Origin: Desulfosporosinus shakirovi
GTDB lineage: Bacteria; Bacillota; Desulfitobacteriia; Desulfitobacteriales; Desulfitobacteriaceae
Length of the DNA: 64,000 bases
Assembly: GCF_020595055.1 (NCBI RefSeq)
Contig: NZ_JAJDOO010000015.1
Location: 54,453-118,452 of the forward strand
Direction of reading: 5' to 3'
The translations under genes were made by a program, and so were the position numbers. Numbering within the stretch: the first letter of the stretch is position 1; each line of letters begins with the position of its first letter. The notes beneath the pieces were generated by a model. The model was not told where the DNA came from. It worked only from the letters and a program-made list of their open reading frames with translations, and searched no databases. Below, in pieces: positions 47,454 to 56,040 of this stretch.

Positions 47454-49019
47454 GTGGAAAGTATTAAAGAGCTGCTTGACTACGCGGCCGATACTTACAA
47501 GGACAGACCGGCGGTGAGATATCTGGCTGAGGAAAAAATTATTACCAAAACCTTTAGAGAAGTAAAAAGGGACAGTGCCGCAGTGAGCAACTCAATCCGG
47601 GCCCTGGGCCAGGGCAGGATGCATATTGCCATTATGGGCAGGACCAGTTATCTGTGGTGGGTTTCTTTTTTAGGAATTGTCAACAGCGCCAATGTGGCGG
47701 TGCCCATTGATATTAATCTATCCTTGGGGGATATTGTCAGAGAACTTAGCTTTGCGGATGTCACTATGTTGATGCATGACAAAGCCTATAGGGCTGAAGC
47801 AGAGGAGATCAAAAGAAGCTGTCCGCAGATTAAGTATTGCGTGGAATTAGGGGACAGCCCGGGGAAGTCCGGGGCTTCCTCATCTGACGGGGAGCCCCCC
47901 CCGGAACTCAGTCTGGCGGATTTTATGCGGAATCGGGAGGAAAGCAGCTATCCCCTGGATAAGGATGCCCTCTGCATGCTTATGTTTACTTCCGGCACCT
48001 CCGGCAAAAGCAAGGGAGTTATGCTGACTCACAGGGGGCTGGCGGTCAATGCCCGAATCTGCTCCGCCCAAACGGGCTGGACGGGAGAGGATACCAGTAT
48101 TTTGGCGGTTTTGCCCATCTACCATATCTATTGTCTGTCCGTGAATTTCCTATGGGCCCTCTGCTTGGGGGTGTGCTTGAATATCAATGACGATTTAGTG
48201 AATATTATTCCCAATGCCCGTCGCTTTCAAGCTAATACCATTATTATGGTGCCCATGATTCTGGAATTTCTGAACAGTCAACTGCGCCTTACGGCCAAAA
48301 AGCATCCGCATTTGAGCAAGCGGGAAAGCGCCGAGGACTTGCTGGACCGGAGCATTAAAAACTTTGTCGTGGGCGGTGCCCTGGTCAAAGCCGAACTGAA
48401 ACATGAGATTGCCGCTTACGGAATCGAAATCAATGAAGGCTACGGCATGACAGAGTCTTCCTGCAACATAGCGGAGACCTACCGCCTTGAACCGAGAAAG
48501 GGTTCCGTGGGCAAAGTGGTAGCCGGTCTGGAGGCCAAAATTGTGGCCGGGGAGCTCTGGGTCAAAGGGGAAACCGTCATGCTGGGCTATTACAAGGACA
48601 CGGAAAAAACCGCGGAAACCATTGCCGGAGGCTGGTTAAAGACCGGGGATTTAGGCTATTTTGATGAAGATGGCTATTTGTATTTAACAGGCCGGAAAAA
48701 CGCGTTAATTGTTTTGAGCAACGGCGAAAATATTTCCCCGGAACAATTGGAGAATCAGGTGAAAGAAGGGGAGATCGTCAGGGAAGTCATGGTCTATCAG
48801 AAAGGGGACCGGATCATCGCGGAAATTTTTCCGGATTCAGTTTATGTCCGAGAGCAGAACATCGCGGATATTTCCCGGGCCTTGCAAGAGCTTATTCAGG
48901 CTGTCAACCGCCGCAATCCTCTCTATAAGCATATTCATGAATTAATTGTCAGAAAGACAGAATTTGAAAAAACCACCTCGAAAAAGATTAAGCGCCGGCA
49001 AGTCCCCTTAAGCTGCTGA
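47454..49019 (+). CDS. Acyl-AMP ligase / acyl-CoA synthetase family protein
   Basis: A 521-residue free-standing member of the ANL adenylating family. It has the ATP loop FTSGTSGKSKGVML (about 177-190), YGMTESSCN, KTGDLGYFDEDGYL, and a C-terminal lysine in TTSKKIKRR. It lacks a carrier domain. It begins with GTG immediately after the stop of the upstream NRPS. Closest in look to long-chain fatty acyl-CoA ligases (FadD type). In this setting it most likely activates the carboxylic acid that starts the assembly, for the free carrier protein or for the hybrid synthetase. It does not look like a DhbE/YbtE-type aryl acid ligase, but I cannot exclude that from reading alone. Confidence 0.88.
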   Translation: MESIKELLDYAADTYKDRPAVRYLAEEKIITKTFREVKRDSAAVSNSIRALGQGRMHIAIMGRTSYLWWVSFLGIVNSANVAVPIDINLSLGDIVRELSFADVTMLMHDKAYRAEAEEIKRSCPQIKYCVELGDSPGKSGASSSDGEPPPELSLADFMRNREESSYPLDKDALCMLMFTSGTSGKSKGVMLTHRGLAVNARICSAQTGWTGEDTSILAVLPIYHIYCLSVNFLWALCLGVCLNINDDLVNIIPNARRFQANTIIMVPMILEFLNSQLRLTAKKHPHLSKRESAEDLLDRSIKNFVVGGALVKAELKHEIAAYGIEINEGYGMTESSCNIAETYRLEPRKGSVGKVVAGLEAKIVAGELWVKGETVMLGYYKDTEKTAETIAGGWLKTGDLGYFDEDGYLYLTGRKNALIVLSNGENISPEQLENQVKEGEIVREVMVYQKGDRIIAEIFPDSVYVREQNIADISRALQELIQAVNRRNPLYKHIHELIVRKTEFEKTTSKKIKRRQVPLSC

Positions 49020-49066
49020 AAAGATACTGTTTAAACCTTGTGCTGGAGAAATAAGGAGCAAATAGT

Positions 49067-50257
49067 ATGCTGAAGAAAGTCCTGATCACAGATCGCGGCG
49101 AAATAGCCCTGCGTATTATTAGAGCCTGCCGGGAGCTGGAGATTGAGACCGTGGCTGTCTTTTCGGAAGCAGACCGGGATGCTTTGCCTGCCTTAGCCGC
49201 CACGGAAGCCGTCTGTATTGGGCCGGCGGCAATCTCCAAAAGTTACCTGAACATTCCCCGTATTATCAGTGCCGCGGAGTTAACCGGGGTGGATGCCATT
49301 CATCCCGGCTACGGTTTTTTAGCGGCCAATGCCCGTTTTGCCGAAATCTGTGAAATGTGCGGCTTCACCTTTATCGGACCCTCCTCGGCAGCGCTTAAAA
49401 CCATAGAAGATAAAGCCGGAGTCCGAAAAGCTCTGCTGGAGGCCGGTATTCCCCTGCTGCCCGAAGGCTGGGAGCAGATCGGCCAGCAGATGCTTGCTGA
49501 AAAACATCCTCAGGAACTCAGACAGATAGACGTCCAGATAATAGGGGACAGCTATGGAAAGGCCCTTCACCTGGGAGAGCGCCGCTGCTTTGGTCCGGGT
49601 TACCGCCAAAACCTTTTAGCGGAAGCTCCGGCCTTCGCCTTACCTGCCAAATTAAGAGCACAAATGGGAAAAGCTGCCCTTAAAGCGGTTAAGGCAGTGA
49701 AGTATGCCAATATCGGCACCGTTAAATTTTTGCTGGATAACCGGGGGAGGTTTTATTACCTGGCCTTAGACCCCCGCCTTCAGGTTGAGCATCCGGTAAC
49801 GGAGATGGTAACGGGACTGGATTTGGTAAAGGAACAAATCCGCTTGGCTGCAGGGGAACCCCTGGGCTATGCCCAAGAGGAGATTGCTCTGCGGGGCTGG
49901 GCTATGGAGTGCCGGATCAATGCCGAAAATCCTGCCGCCGACTTTAGGCCTTCACCGGGGCAGATCCAGATTTATCATGTGCCCGGCGGCCCGGGAGTGC
50001 GAGTTGACAGTGCCGTTTATCAAGGCTATTCAGTGCCGCCTTACTATGATTCTCTCATCGGAAAACTGATTGTTTGGGGAGCCGGCAGAGAGGAGGCTGT
50101 CACCCGGATGAAACGAGCCCTGGAGGAATTTGTCATTAAGGGAATTCATACTACGATTCCCTACCATCTGCAGGTTTTGGAGGATGAGCTGTGTCGCTGT
50201 GAGGAGAGGAAGCCGGCACGGAATTTAGTTTCCGGTACAATTCTTAAACCGGCTTAG
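49067..50257 (+). CDS. Degenerate biotin-carboxylase-like protein (ATP-grasp lobe missing)
   Basis: A 396-residue relative of biotin carboxylase (AccC), which is normally about 450 residues. The N-terminal domain is normal (ITDRGEIALRIIRACRELEI, HPGYGFLAAN, FIGPSS) and so is the C-terminal part (RLQVEHPVTEMVTG, ECRINAENPA). Between residues about 125 and 162 some 55-60 residues are missing, including the glycine-rich ATP loop and its lysine. ERDCSMQRRHQK of E. coli is replaced by ERRCFGPGYRQN. The metal ligands Glu276 and Glu288 are replaced by Lys (GTVKFL) and Ala (YYLALDPR), and Asn290 by Asp. It is unlikely to carboxylate biotin. The frame is intact, with a good ribosome site (AAGGAG), so a non-catalytic role is possible. 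It is the last gene of the biosynthetic run. Confidence 0.85.
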   Translation: MLKKVLITDRGEIALRIIRACRELEIETVAVFSEADRDALPALAATEAVCIGPAAISKSYLNIPRIISAAELTGVDAIHPGYGFLAANARFAEICEMCGFTFIGPSSAALKTIEDKAGVRKALLEAGIPLLPEGWEQIGQQMLAEKHPQELRQIDVQIIGDSYGKALHLGERRCFGPGYRQNLLAEAPAFALPAKLRAQMGKAALKAVKAVKYANIGTVKFLLDNRGRFYYLALDPRLQVEHPVTEMVTGLDLVKEQIRLAAGEPLGYAQEEIALRGWAMECRINAENPAADFRPSPGQIQIYHVPGGPGVRVDSAVYQGYSVPPYYDSLIGKLIVWGAGREEAVTRMKRALEEFVIKGIHTTIPYHLQVLEDELCRCEERKPARNLVSGTILKPA

Positions 50258-50504
50258 GAGAAATAATTGACCACATATCAAGGTGATATCTGTCAGTTAA
50301 ACGATTATTATCCGGAATTATAACTGCCGTCAGTCCTTACAGATGCCTTTCCCACTTTTGATATGCTCTCAGTGAAGCAAGACAGTTTAGATAGAAAAAC
50401 TTTCTACTTCCACCGGGAGCATTTTTATGCCTCATAAGTTAACTGAGAATCGTAATGGGTAATATACATCATATTGTGTTATTACTAATACGAGGAGTGA
50501 AGGA

Positions 50505-50552
50505 ATGGATTACATAGATATCAAAGTTGAAATTTTTGAGGGGTTTGGCTAA
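50505..50552 (+). CDS. Possible 15-residue peptide ORF
   Basis: ATG at 50505 follows CGAGGAGTGAAGGA and opens a 15-codon frame (MDYIDIKVEIFEGFG). No known family. The ribosome site is good, and a terminator lies at 50687, so a short transcript is possible in this 686-base gap. It could also be chance. Confidence 0.25.
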   Translation: MDYIDIKVEIFEGFG

Positions 50553-50686
50553 GGGTAACGTTATATATTGATATGATTAAGGTTATTTCTGTACGTAAGG
50601 AAAACTGTATGGAAAACTGGCTTTCGGTTTTGTTTAGCATTATTTTTTGTGAACCTAGGTCAAAAGGATAGAAATGTTGGTACGCA

Positions 50687-50718
50687 ATGTTTACTCCAAA
50701 AGGAGTAGACATTTTTTT
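50687..50718 (+). terminator. Rho-independent terminator before the Fur-box promoter
   Basis: An 11-bp stem (ATGTTTACTCC / GGAGTAGACAT, one G-U pair) with an AAAA loop is followed by seven T residues. It may end the biosynthetic operon, 430 bases after its last gene, or a short transcript of its own. Confidence 0.75.
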
Positions 50719-50746
50719 ATTTCACAAGAGCTTTGGAAAATACATA

Positions 50747-50776
50747 TTGACAGGAATAAAAAGCAAGTGGTAATAT
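50747..50776 (+). promoter_or_regulatory. Sigma-A-type promoter for the Cache chemoreceptor gene
   Basis: A perfect -35 box TTGACA (50747-50752) is separated by 18 bases from TAATAT (50771-50776). It lies between the terminator at 50687 and the chemoreceptor start at 50944, leaving a leader of about 160 bases. Confidence 0.75.
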
Positions 50777-50793
50777 TTACTTGCTAATGATAT

Positions 50794-50808
50794 TGAGAAT
50801 CATAATCA
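50794..50808. promoter_or_regulatory. Fur-box-like operator
   Basis: TGAGAATCATAATCA matches the 7-1-7 Fur consensus TGATAATNATTATCA at all but two of the 14 defined positions. It would lie at about +11 to +25 from the transcription start, a position that blocks transcription when iron is plentiful. Confidence 0.65.
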
Positions 50809-50943
50809 AGTGTTATGCATAAATGTTTTTTCTATCCAGGCCCCCGGCCGTCTGCGAAAAAATCAACGCAGACAGCATTGCTGAAGTGAAATTTTGGTGC
50901 TTTCTAAGGTTTTGATGTATTGGAATGCAGATAAGGAGTAGAC

Positions 50944-52935
50944 ATGAATTTAAGTAAAAAAATCATTATCCCCGTTGTTCTCGTAATGGCCGCCGCAGTT
51001 TTTCTTTTGGGATACAGCATTCATGGGAGTATCAAGGAAAACCTTTCCGAGTTTTATCAGGAGAATTTAAACAAAAAAGCAGATGTACTACAGTCGGAAA
51101 CAGACAATATGAAAGCCAAGGCCTTGAATGCAGCAGGTTGGTTGGAAAGTTCCGCCCAGCTGTCCCAAGCCTATCAGGCGGGCGACCGCCAGAGGGCTAT
51201 TGAACTCGGAGAATTAGCAATGGAGTCTTTTGAACTGGACTATTTTCTGATTACGGATTTAGAAGGCAAGGTTTTTGTCAGGACTCATGAACCGGAGAAA
51301 TTAGGGGACAGTATTGCCGGGCAAATGAATATTCAGAAGGCCCTTCGGGGTGAAAAAAGTGTTGGCATCGAAGAAGGAAAAGAAGTTGGGCTTTCTATCC
51401 GGGCGGGTTATCCTCTGAGAAATGCCAACGGTGACATTATGGGAGCTATTTCCACAGGCTATGTACTGGGCAGCGAAGCCTTTGTCGACAGGTTCAAGAA
51501 AGTGTTTGATTCGGAAATCACGGTTTTCAGTGGCGATGAGAGGATAATGACTACATTTCTGGATGAAAAAGGGGATCGGATTATCGGAACTAAACTGGAT
51601 AACCAGCAAATAAGCGAAGAGGTGTTAACGAAAGGACAAATATATTATGGCCAATCCGTGATTAGGGGCAGCGAATACAGCTCTGTTTACTCACCCATTG
51701 TTGATGTAGACAATAAAATTGCCGGGATGATATTCATCGGAGATGATAACGGACTGATCAAGAGCTTGATTGGGGAAACAACCAAACGAATAGGGCTGAC
51801 TTCTGTAGTCTTAGCTGTTTTCCTTGTTCTTGCCATGGCTTTGATTGTCCGAAGGTTGGTCATCAAGCCCCTGGGTGGGTTACTGGCTATTCTGAAAGGG
51901 GCAGCCGAAGGAAAAGGAGATCTTACCATAAGAGTTGAGGAGCAATCCCAAGATGAGCTTAGTGAATTGGGGAAATACTTTAACCTGTTTGTAGAACAAA
52001 TACAGGTCTTGGTTAAGAGTATTGGTGGCTCGACAGGGCAAGTAAGCGTTTTTTCAGAGCACATGGCAGCCAATGCTGAACAAACCAGTAAGGCTGCTGA
52101 AGAGATTGCCCTAACCATCTCTCGTTTGGCCGAAGGTGCCAATAGCCAGGCTTTGTCCGTAAAACAAGGAACAGCTATGATTGAAGCAATCAATAAGGCA
52201 ATCATAGCGATCAAAAATAGTACGGGCCAACTGGTTAAGGTCAGCGGGGAAACCCATAAAACAATGGAAACAGGATTCCAGGCCATTGCTACCCAATTTG
52301 ACGCCATGGAAAAAAACAAAAAAGCCTCCACGGTGGTAGTCAATAAAATTAATGCTTTAGCCAATAAATCAGATGAGATCGGACAGATCGTCAATGTTAT
52401 CAATGCCATTGCCGCTCAAACCAATCTATTGGCCTTGAATGCGGCTATTGAAGCTGCCAGGGCAGGGGAGCATGGAAAAGGGTTCTCAGTCGTTGCCGAA
52501 GAAGTACGTAAACTGGCGGAAAAGTCTACGGCTGCTACCCGGGAAATTGCCGGTCTGATCCAGGAAATCTTGAAAGAGATCTTTGAAACCGAGGAGGAGG
52601 TACTGCTGGCAAGCGAAGCCGTGAGCGCTCAGGAATCAGCAGTCAATGAAACACAAGATTCCCTACGCGCTATCCAAGGTGCCGTCGAGAAGGTTATGAC
52701 GGAAACCGGCAGCATCTCCTTCGCTGCGCTGGGGCTTGGCCGGGAAGTCAAAAACATGGTACAGACTATGAACAGCATTGCTGAAGTAGCGGAAGAGAGC
52801 GCTGCTTCCACTCAAGAGGCTTCCGCTGCTACCCAAGAGCAAACCTCCTCGATGGAAGAAATGGCCCTTAGCGCCCGGCAGATGAATGAGGCAGCTAAAG
52901 ATCTTCAAAATATGGTGAAGAAATTTGTCGTTTGA
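50944..52935 (+). CDS. Methyl-accepting chemotaxis protein with extracellular Cache-type sensor
   Basis: A 663-residue chemoreceptor. A first membrane segment (about residues 8-27) is followed by a large extracellular Cache-type sensor (about 35-275; note [20 protein letters not shown] and [20 protein letters not shown]), a second membrane segment (about 284-305), HAMP, and a signalling domain with hairpin tip [19 protein letters not shown]. The last residues form the usual helical end without a CheR-binding pentapeptide. It has its own promoter overlapped by a Fur-like box, so it may be made under iron limitation. This suggests taxis related to iron or to a carboxylate ligand; the Cache ligand is unknown. 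The ribosome site is AAGGAGT, five bases before the ATG. Confidence 0.92.
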   Translation: MNLSKKIIIPVVLVMAAAVFLLGYSIHGSIKENLSEFYQENLNKKADVLQSETDNMKAKALNAAGWLESSAQLSQAYQAGDRQRAIELGELAMESFELDYFLITDLEGKVFVRTHEPEKLGDSIAGQMNIQKALRGEKSVGIEEGKEVGLSIRAGYPLRNANGDIMGAISTGYVLGSEAFVDRFKKVFDSEITVFSGDERIMTTFLDEKGDRIIGTKLDNQQISEEVLTKGQIYYGQSVIRGSEYSSVYSPIVDVDNKIAGMIFIGDDNGLIKSLIGETTKRIGLTSVVLAVFLVLAMALIVRRLVIKPLGGLLAILKGAAEGKGDLTIRVEEQSQDELSELGKYFNLFVEQIQVLVKSIGGSTGQVSVFSEHMAANAEQTSKAAEEIALTISRLAEGANSQALSVKQGTAMIEAINKAIIAIKNSTGQLVKVSGETHKTMETGFQAIATQFDAMEKNKKASTVVVNKINALANKSDEIGQIVNVINAIAAQTNLLALNAAIEAARAGEHGKGFSVVAEEVRKLAEKSTAATREIAGLIQEILKEIFETEEEVLLASEAVSAQESAVNETQDSLRAIQGAVEKVMTETGSISFAALGLGREVKNMVQTMNSIAEVAEESAASTQEASAATQEQTSSMEEMALSARQMNEAAKDLQNMVKKFVV

Positions 52936-53041
52936 CTATGAGAATGTAAATCAAATGAGTAAGTCCTATGCCACTGTTAAAACAAGGGATTACAAAGCTG
53001 TAATAATCTTGGCAAAAAAATAGTGTAAGTATTAAATAAAC

Positions 53042-53082
53042 AAAAGGCCGGTTTCCTCAAAGGAAAACCGGCCTTTTGTTTC
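53042..53082 (+). terminator. Terminator of the Cache chemoreceptor gene
   Basis: AAAAGGCCGGTTTCC and GGAAAACCGGCCTTTT form a long stem with one bulged base and a 5-base loop, followed by GTTTCT. Confidence 0.8.
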
Positions 53083-53464
53083 TAGAAGATGTCGTAACTA
53101 ATTTCTGGCTATGGTAACTGAAGTGCCAGCAGTGACTATTAGGCTAGAGCGTGTTCGGGATGAGTCTCAATTTTATCTATCGCCATCAAAAATAAAAGTC
53201 CGGAAAGTCTTTGTCGAACAGTTGAAAAGGAAAATAGTTTAAAAATTGGCAGGTAAATATAAGAAAGGGAAGAATATGTATATTATTCCAGCCTAGAACA
53301 ACAGATGTTGAATAGCTTTTAAATTCAATGACAAAGGAAGGAGGGGGGAACAGCCACTCGCTACTTATTAACAAAGCGAAAGTTCTGGATGCACAAGGTT
53401 ATCCCGTATTTAGAAACTAGCAAAGAAATAGTTGCATAGAGACAAAGTGGAAAGGATTGATAAA
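53083..53464. other. Gap with short unassigned reading frames
   Basis: No recognisable gene. A 43-codon frame runs from ATG at 53111 to 53242 (it contains FYLSPSKIKVRKVF) without a ribosome site, and another short frame ends at 53420. Both look like decayed coding sequence or chance. No clear promoter for the following gene was identified. Confidence 0.4.
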
Positions 53465-55657
53465 ATGTTTAGGAAGATTCGCCATTTGAACATTGTGGTT
53501 ATTTTTATTCTCCTTTTACAATTAGCGGTTTATCCCGTCAATACCCTTGGAAGTGAAAAAGCAAGTATTACAGTTGAACAGGCCGTGCAGATCGTCAAGG
53601 ATAACTTTAGTATACCCGAGAAATATTCACGAATGTCTACGGGATATAATAAATATAACGATCGTGCCACCTATAACATTGACTGGAGTTCAATGGAACA
53701 ACCGCATGGGAGTTTCAATGCAATGGTTGACGCAACAACCGGAGACATTTTAAACATTAATCAATGGGAAGAATCGTTTAGTCCGTCTTTTAAACTACCT
53801 GTCCTATCCATGGAAGATGCGGAAAAAAAAGCCACCGATCTGATCTCGAAATTGGCAAGTAAATATCAATCAGAAATGAAACTTGTAAAGGATGACCAAC
53901 AGGTATTGGATTTAAACAACTCACAGCCCTTTGCCTACAATTTCCGATGGATCCGGATTGTAGACGGTATCCCGTTTCCAGGTAACGGTGTGAACGTGAG
54001 TGTTAGGGGTGATAATGGGCAAGTTAGGGATTACAATTTTAATTGGACGCATGATCTTAATTTCCCCGCGGCGTCGAAGGTTATCTCCCCTGAAACGGCG
54101 CGTCAAACGTTTTCAGATACTCCCATGCTCGAATTACAGTATTTTATACCTCCACTCATGAATCCTGAAATATCAGAACCCCAACGCGTACTCCTCGTTT
54201 ACCAGTTGTCCAATAATTACTACGGAGGAGCCGTTGATGCGTTAAGCGGGAAGCCTGTAACTCTTGATGATCAGGCAGTTGGCTATGAATCCAGGAGTGC
54301 AGTAAGCAGTATTTCGGCTGCAACATCGACGACAATAATGCCAGGAGTCGCTTCCCAAGTTACAGAAGCTTCAACCAGTAAGGATTCTCCGGAAAATTCC
54401 CAACAAATTAGCCAGAGTGAAGCGGTTGAGATCGTCAAAAAAGCCATTAAAATTCCCAAGGAATTTGTGATGCAAAACTCCAGCCTGAATCCTGACTGGC
54501 AAAACCCTAGTGAACAAGTTTGGGATTTAAATTGGAATACTGAGTCTTTTTATATGGGGGAACACCGTTTCATTGGTGCTAGCGTAAACGCTAAGACTGG
54601 AGATTTGATCAGTTTCCATATGTCCTACAATACAAAACCAGATGACAAGGCTAAGACCGTTACACGTAAAGAAGCGCAAGAAATTGCGGATGACTTTCTC
54701 AAGCGTATACAGCCTGAACGCTTTGAACTTGTTAAATTGGAATCTGAAAGGTTCTATGGTAGTAAAATCCCTTCTTATATTCAGATGTTTTCTTATGTTA
54801 GGGTCGTCGATGGTATTCCGGTTTCCCGTAACGGAATTAACCTAACTGTAGATACGGTCGCTAAACAAGTAATAAATTATAATATGAACTGGTCCAACAT
54901 TGAATTCCCAAGTTCCGCTGATGTACTGCCTATTAACGAAGCAACAGATCGGTTCTTAAAAATGCGCCCCTTAGAGCTGAGTTACACCTTAATTTACAAG
55001 CAGGATGGGCAAAAACAGGAAGCCCGCTTGGTCTATCAACCCAATTCTAACTTTATAATGTACGGTCCTGGGATGATTAACGCTAAAACTGGTGAACCTA
55101 TGGATTGGTATGGAAAAACCCAATCACAGTGGTCTAGTTCCCATAAATTTACGGATATTCAGGGGAATTATGCAGAAAAGGAAATAGGCATCATGGCTCT
55201 GACGAGGGCCTTTGGAGAATACGGAGATACCTTCCGCCCGAATGAAAAAATCACCGCTGGTTCGCTTTTGCGGGCAATGATTACGTTGGAAGGAAACAAT
55301 CGGGATGTTTTGGCTGATGAGGATGTATTGAAGATTGCCAAAGAGCGTGGTTGGCTCCATGAGGATTTAAAACTTGAGTCTGAATTAAGCCGAGATGATC
55401 TGTCGAAAATAATGATTCGTCTCATTAAAATGGAACCGTCGGCCAAGGCTCAAGGTATCTATGCTCTTCCCTTTACAGATGCCAACACAATTAAGCCTGA
55501 TTCACTGGGCTATATTGCCCTCGCATGGGGATTGGGTATTTTAAAATTTGATGGCAATACCTTAAACCCAAACCAAACGGTAACAAGAGCTGAAGCCGCT
55601 TATGCTTTAGTCCATGCTTATGCAGTTGAGCAACCACAGAATACTAATATGAAGTAA
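53465..55657 (+). CDS. Secreted YcdB/YcdC-repeat protein with C-terminal SLH domains
   Basis: A 730-residue surface protein. The N-terminus MFRKIRHLNIVVIFILLLQLAV is a signal peptide, with a possible cut near VNTLG. Two repeats of the YcdB/YcdC type follow (about residues 40-270 and 325-550), each with EQAVQIVKDN or SEAVEIVKKA, a W-rich core, an ATTGDILN or AKTGDLIS turn, and FRWIRIVDGIPFPGNGVNV or its counterpart FSYVRVVDGIPVSRNGINL. The C-terminal 180 residues hold S-layer homology motifs (FTDIQGNYAEKEI, FTDANTIKP...LGYIALAWGLGIL, VTRAEAAYALV), which bind pyruvylated wall polymers. A TTG at 53432 is in frame, but ATG 53465 follows AAAGGA. Role unknown; probably processing of or attachment to the envelope. 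Confidence 0.88.
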   Translation: MFRKIRHLNIVVIFILLLQLAVYPVNTLGSEKASITVEQAVQIVKDNFSIPEKYSRMSTGYNKYNDRATYNIDWSSMEQPHGSFNAMVDATTGDILNINQWEESFSPSFKLPVLSMEDAEKKATDLISKLASKYQSEMKLVKDDQQVLDLNNSQPFAYNFRWIRIVDGIPFPGNGVNVSVRGDNGQVRDYNFNWTHDLNFPAASKVISPETARQTFSDTPMLELQYFIPPLMNPEISEPQRVLLVYQLSNNYYGGAVDALSGKPVTLDDQAVGYESRSAVSSISAATSTTIMPGVASQVTEASTSKDSPENSQQISQSEAVEIVKKAIKIPKEFVMQNSSLNPDWQNPSEQVWDLNWNTESFYMGEHRFIGASVNAKTGDLISFHMSYNTKPDDKAKTVTRKEAQEIADDFLKRIQPERFELVKLESERFYGSKIPSYIQMFSYVRVVDGIPVSRNGINLTVDTVAKQVINYNMNWSNIEFPSSADVLPINEATDRFLKMRPLELSYTLIYKQDGQKQEARLVYQPNSNFIMYGPGMINAKTGEPMDWYGKTQSQWSSSHKFTDIQGNYAEKEIGIMALTRAFGEYGDTFRPNEKITAGSLLRAMITLEGNNRDVLADEDVLKIAKERGWLHEDLKLESELSRDDLSKIMIRLIKMEPSAKAQGIYALPFTDANTIKPDSLGYIALAWGLGILKFDGNTLNPNQTVTRAEAAYALVHAYAVEQPQNTNMK

Positions 55658-55662
55658 ATATT

Positions 55663-55845
55663 TAACAAACACAACCGCCATCACTTGGAATGATGCCCAA
55701 AGTATCACAGGTGTGTTCAATAAGGGGGGATCCCTGGCTGGATTAATCATTACTGGTGTTGCCCTACTTAAGGGTACGGCACATTAATTGTGACGGGGAC
55801 GGCTGCATTACAAAGGAAGACCTGACCAAATCAGGAAATAGGTTA
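55663..55845 (+). pseudogene. Remnant coding sequence including an EF-hand-like loop
   Basis: Two frames of one apparent former gene can be read without a start: TTAITWNDAQSITGVFNKGG up to a stop at 55784-55786, then in another frame NCDGDGCITKEDLTKSGNRL, whose DGDGCITKEDL has the spacing of an EF-hand or dockerin calcium loop. I read it as the frameshifted tail of a secreted protein. No family can be named. Confidence 0.4.
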
Positions 55846-55877
55846 ATAAGAGCGTTTAAAACGCTCTTATTTCTTTA
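55845..55877 (+). terminator. Hairpin terminator
   Basis: A perfect 12-bp stem (AATAAGAGCGTT / AACGCTCTTATT) with a TAA loop is followed by TCTTTA. It lies about 190 bases after the SLH gene and directly after the coding remnant. Confidence 0.75.
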
Positions 55878-55982
55878 TCCTACAGAATCTGCATTTATTC
55901 GATATTTGTAACTTTTTCGTAATAAAATTTAAGCTTTTTGTAAAGCACTTAAACTCTAAACTTGGTATTGTGAAAAGGAGAA

Positions 55983-56018
55983 ATGGCTATGATGGAAAAA
56001 ACCCGAAGCCTGGCATAA
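55983..56018 (+). CDS. Possible 11-residue leader ORF before the acyltransferase
   Basis: ATG at 55983 follows AAAAGGAGAA and encodes MAMMEKTRSLA, ending 22 bases before the acyltransferase ATG. The ribosome site here is better than that of the acyltransferase, so translation of this short frame could feed the downstream gene. No family. Confidence 0.3.
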   Translation: MAMMEKTRSLA

Positions 56019-56040
56019 TTTGGAGAGTGAAGATGAGAAC

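Noticed and set aside
47454..49019. Reading the acyl-AMP ligase as a salicyl-AMP ligase (YbtE type).
   Set aside because: No salicylate synthase is in the window and the sequence looks closer to FadD-like ligases than to aryl acid ligases.
50444..50458. A second Fur-like sequence (TGAGAATCGTAATGG) before the small ORF.
   Set aside because: Only the left half fits the consensus; about nine of 14 positions match, which is too few.
50820..50943. Possible riboswitch in the leader of the Cache chemoreceptor.
   Set aside because: A short hairpin (GTCTGCG...CGCAGAC) is visible, but I could not match the leader to c-di-GMP or any other riboswitch core.
53111..53242. A 43-codon plus-strand frame after the chemoreceptor terminator.
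   Set aside because: No ribosome site, no recognisable family and no neighbours supporting it.
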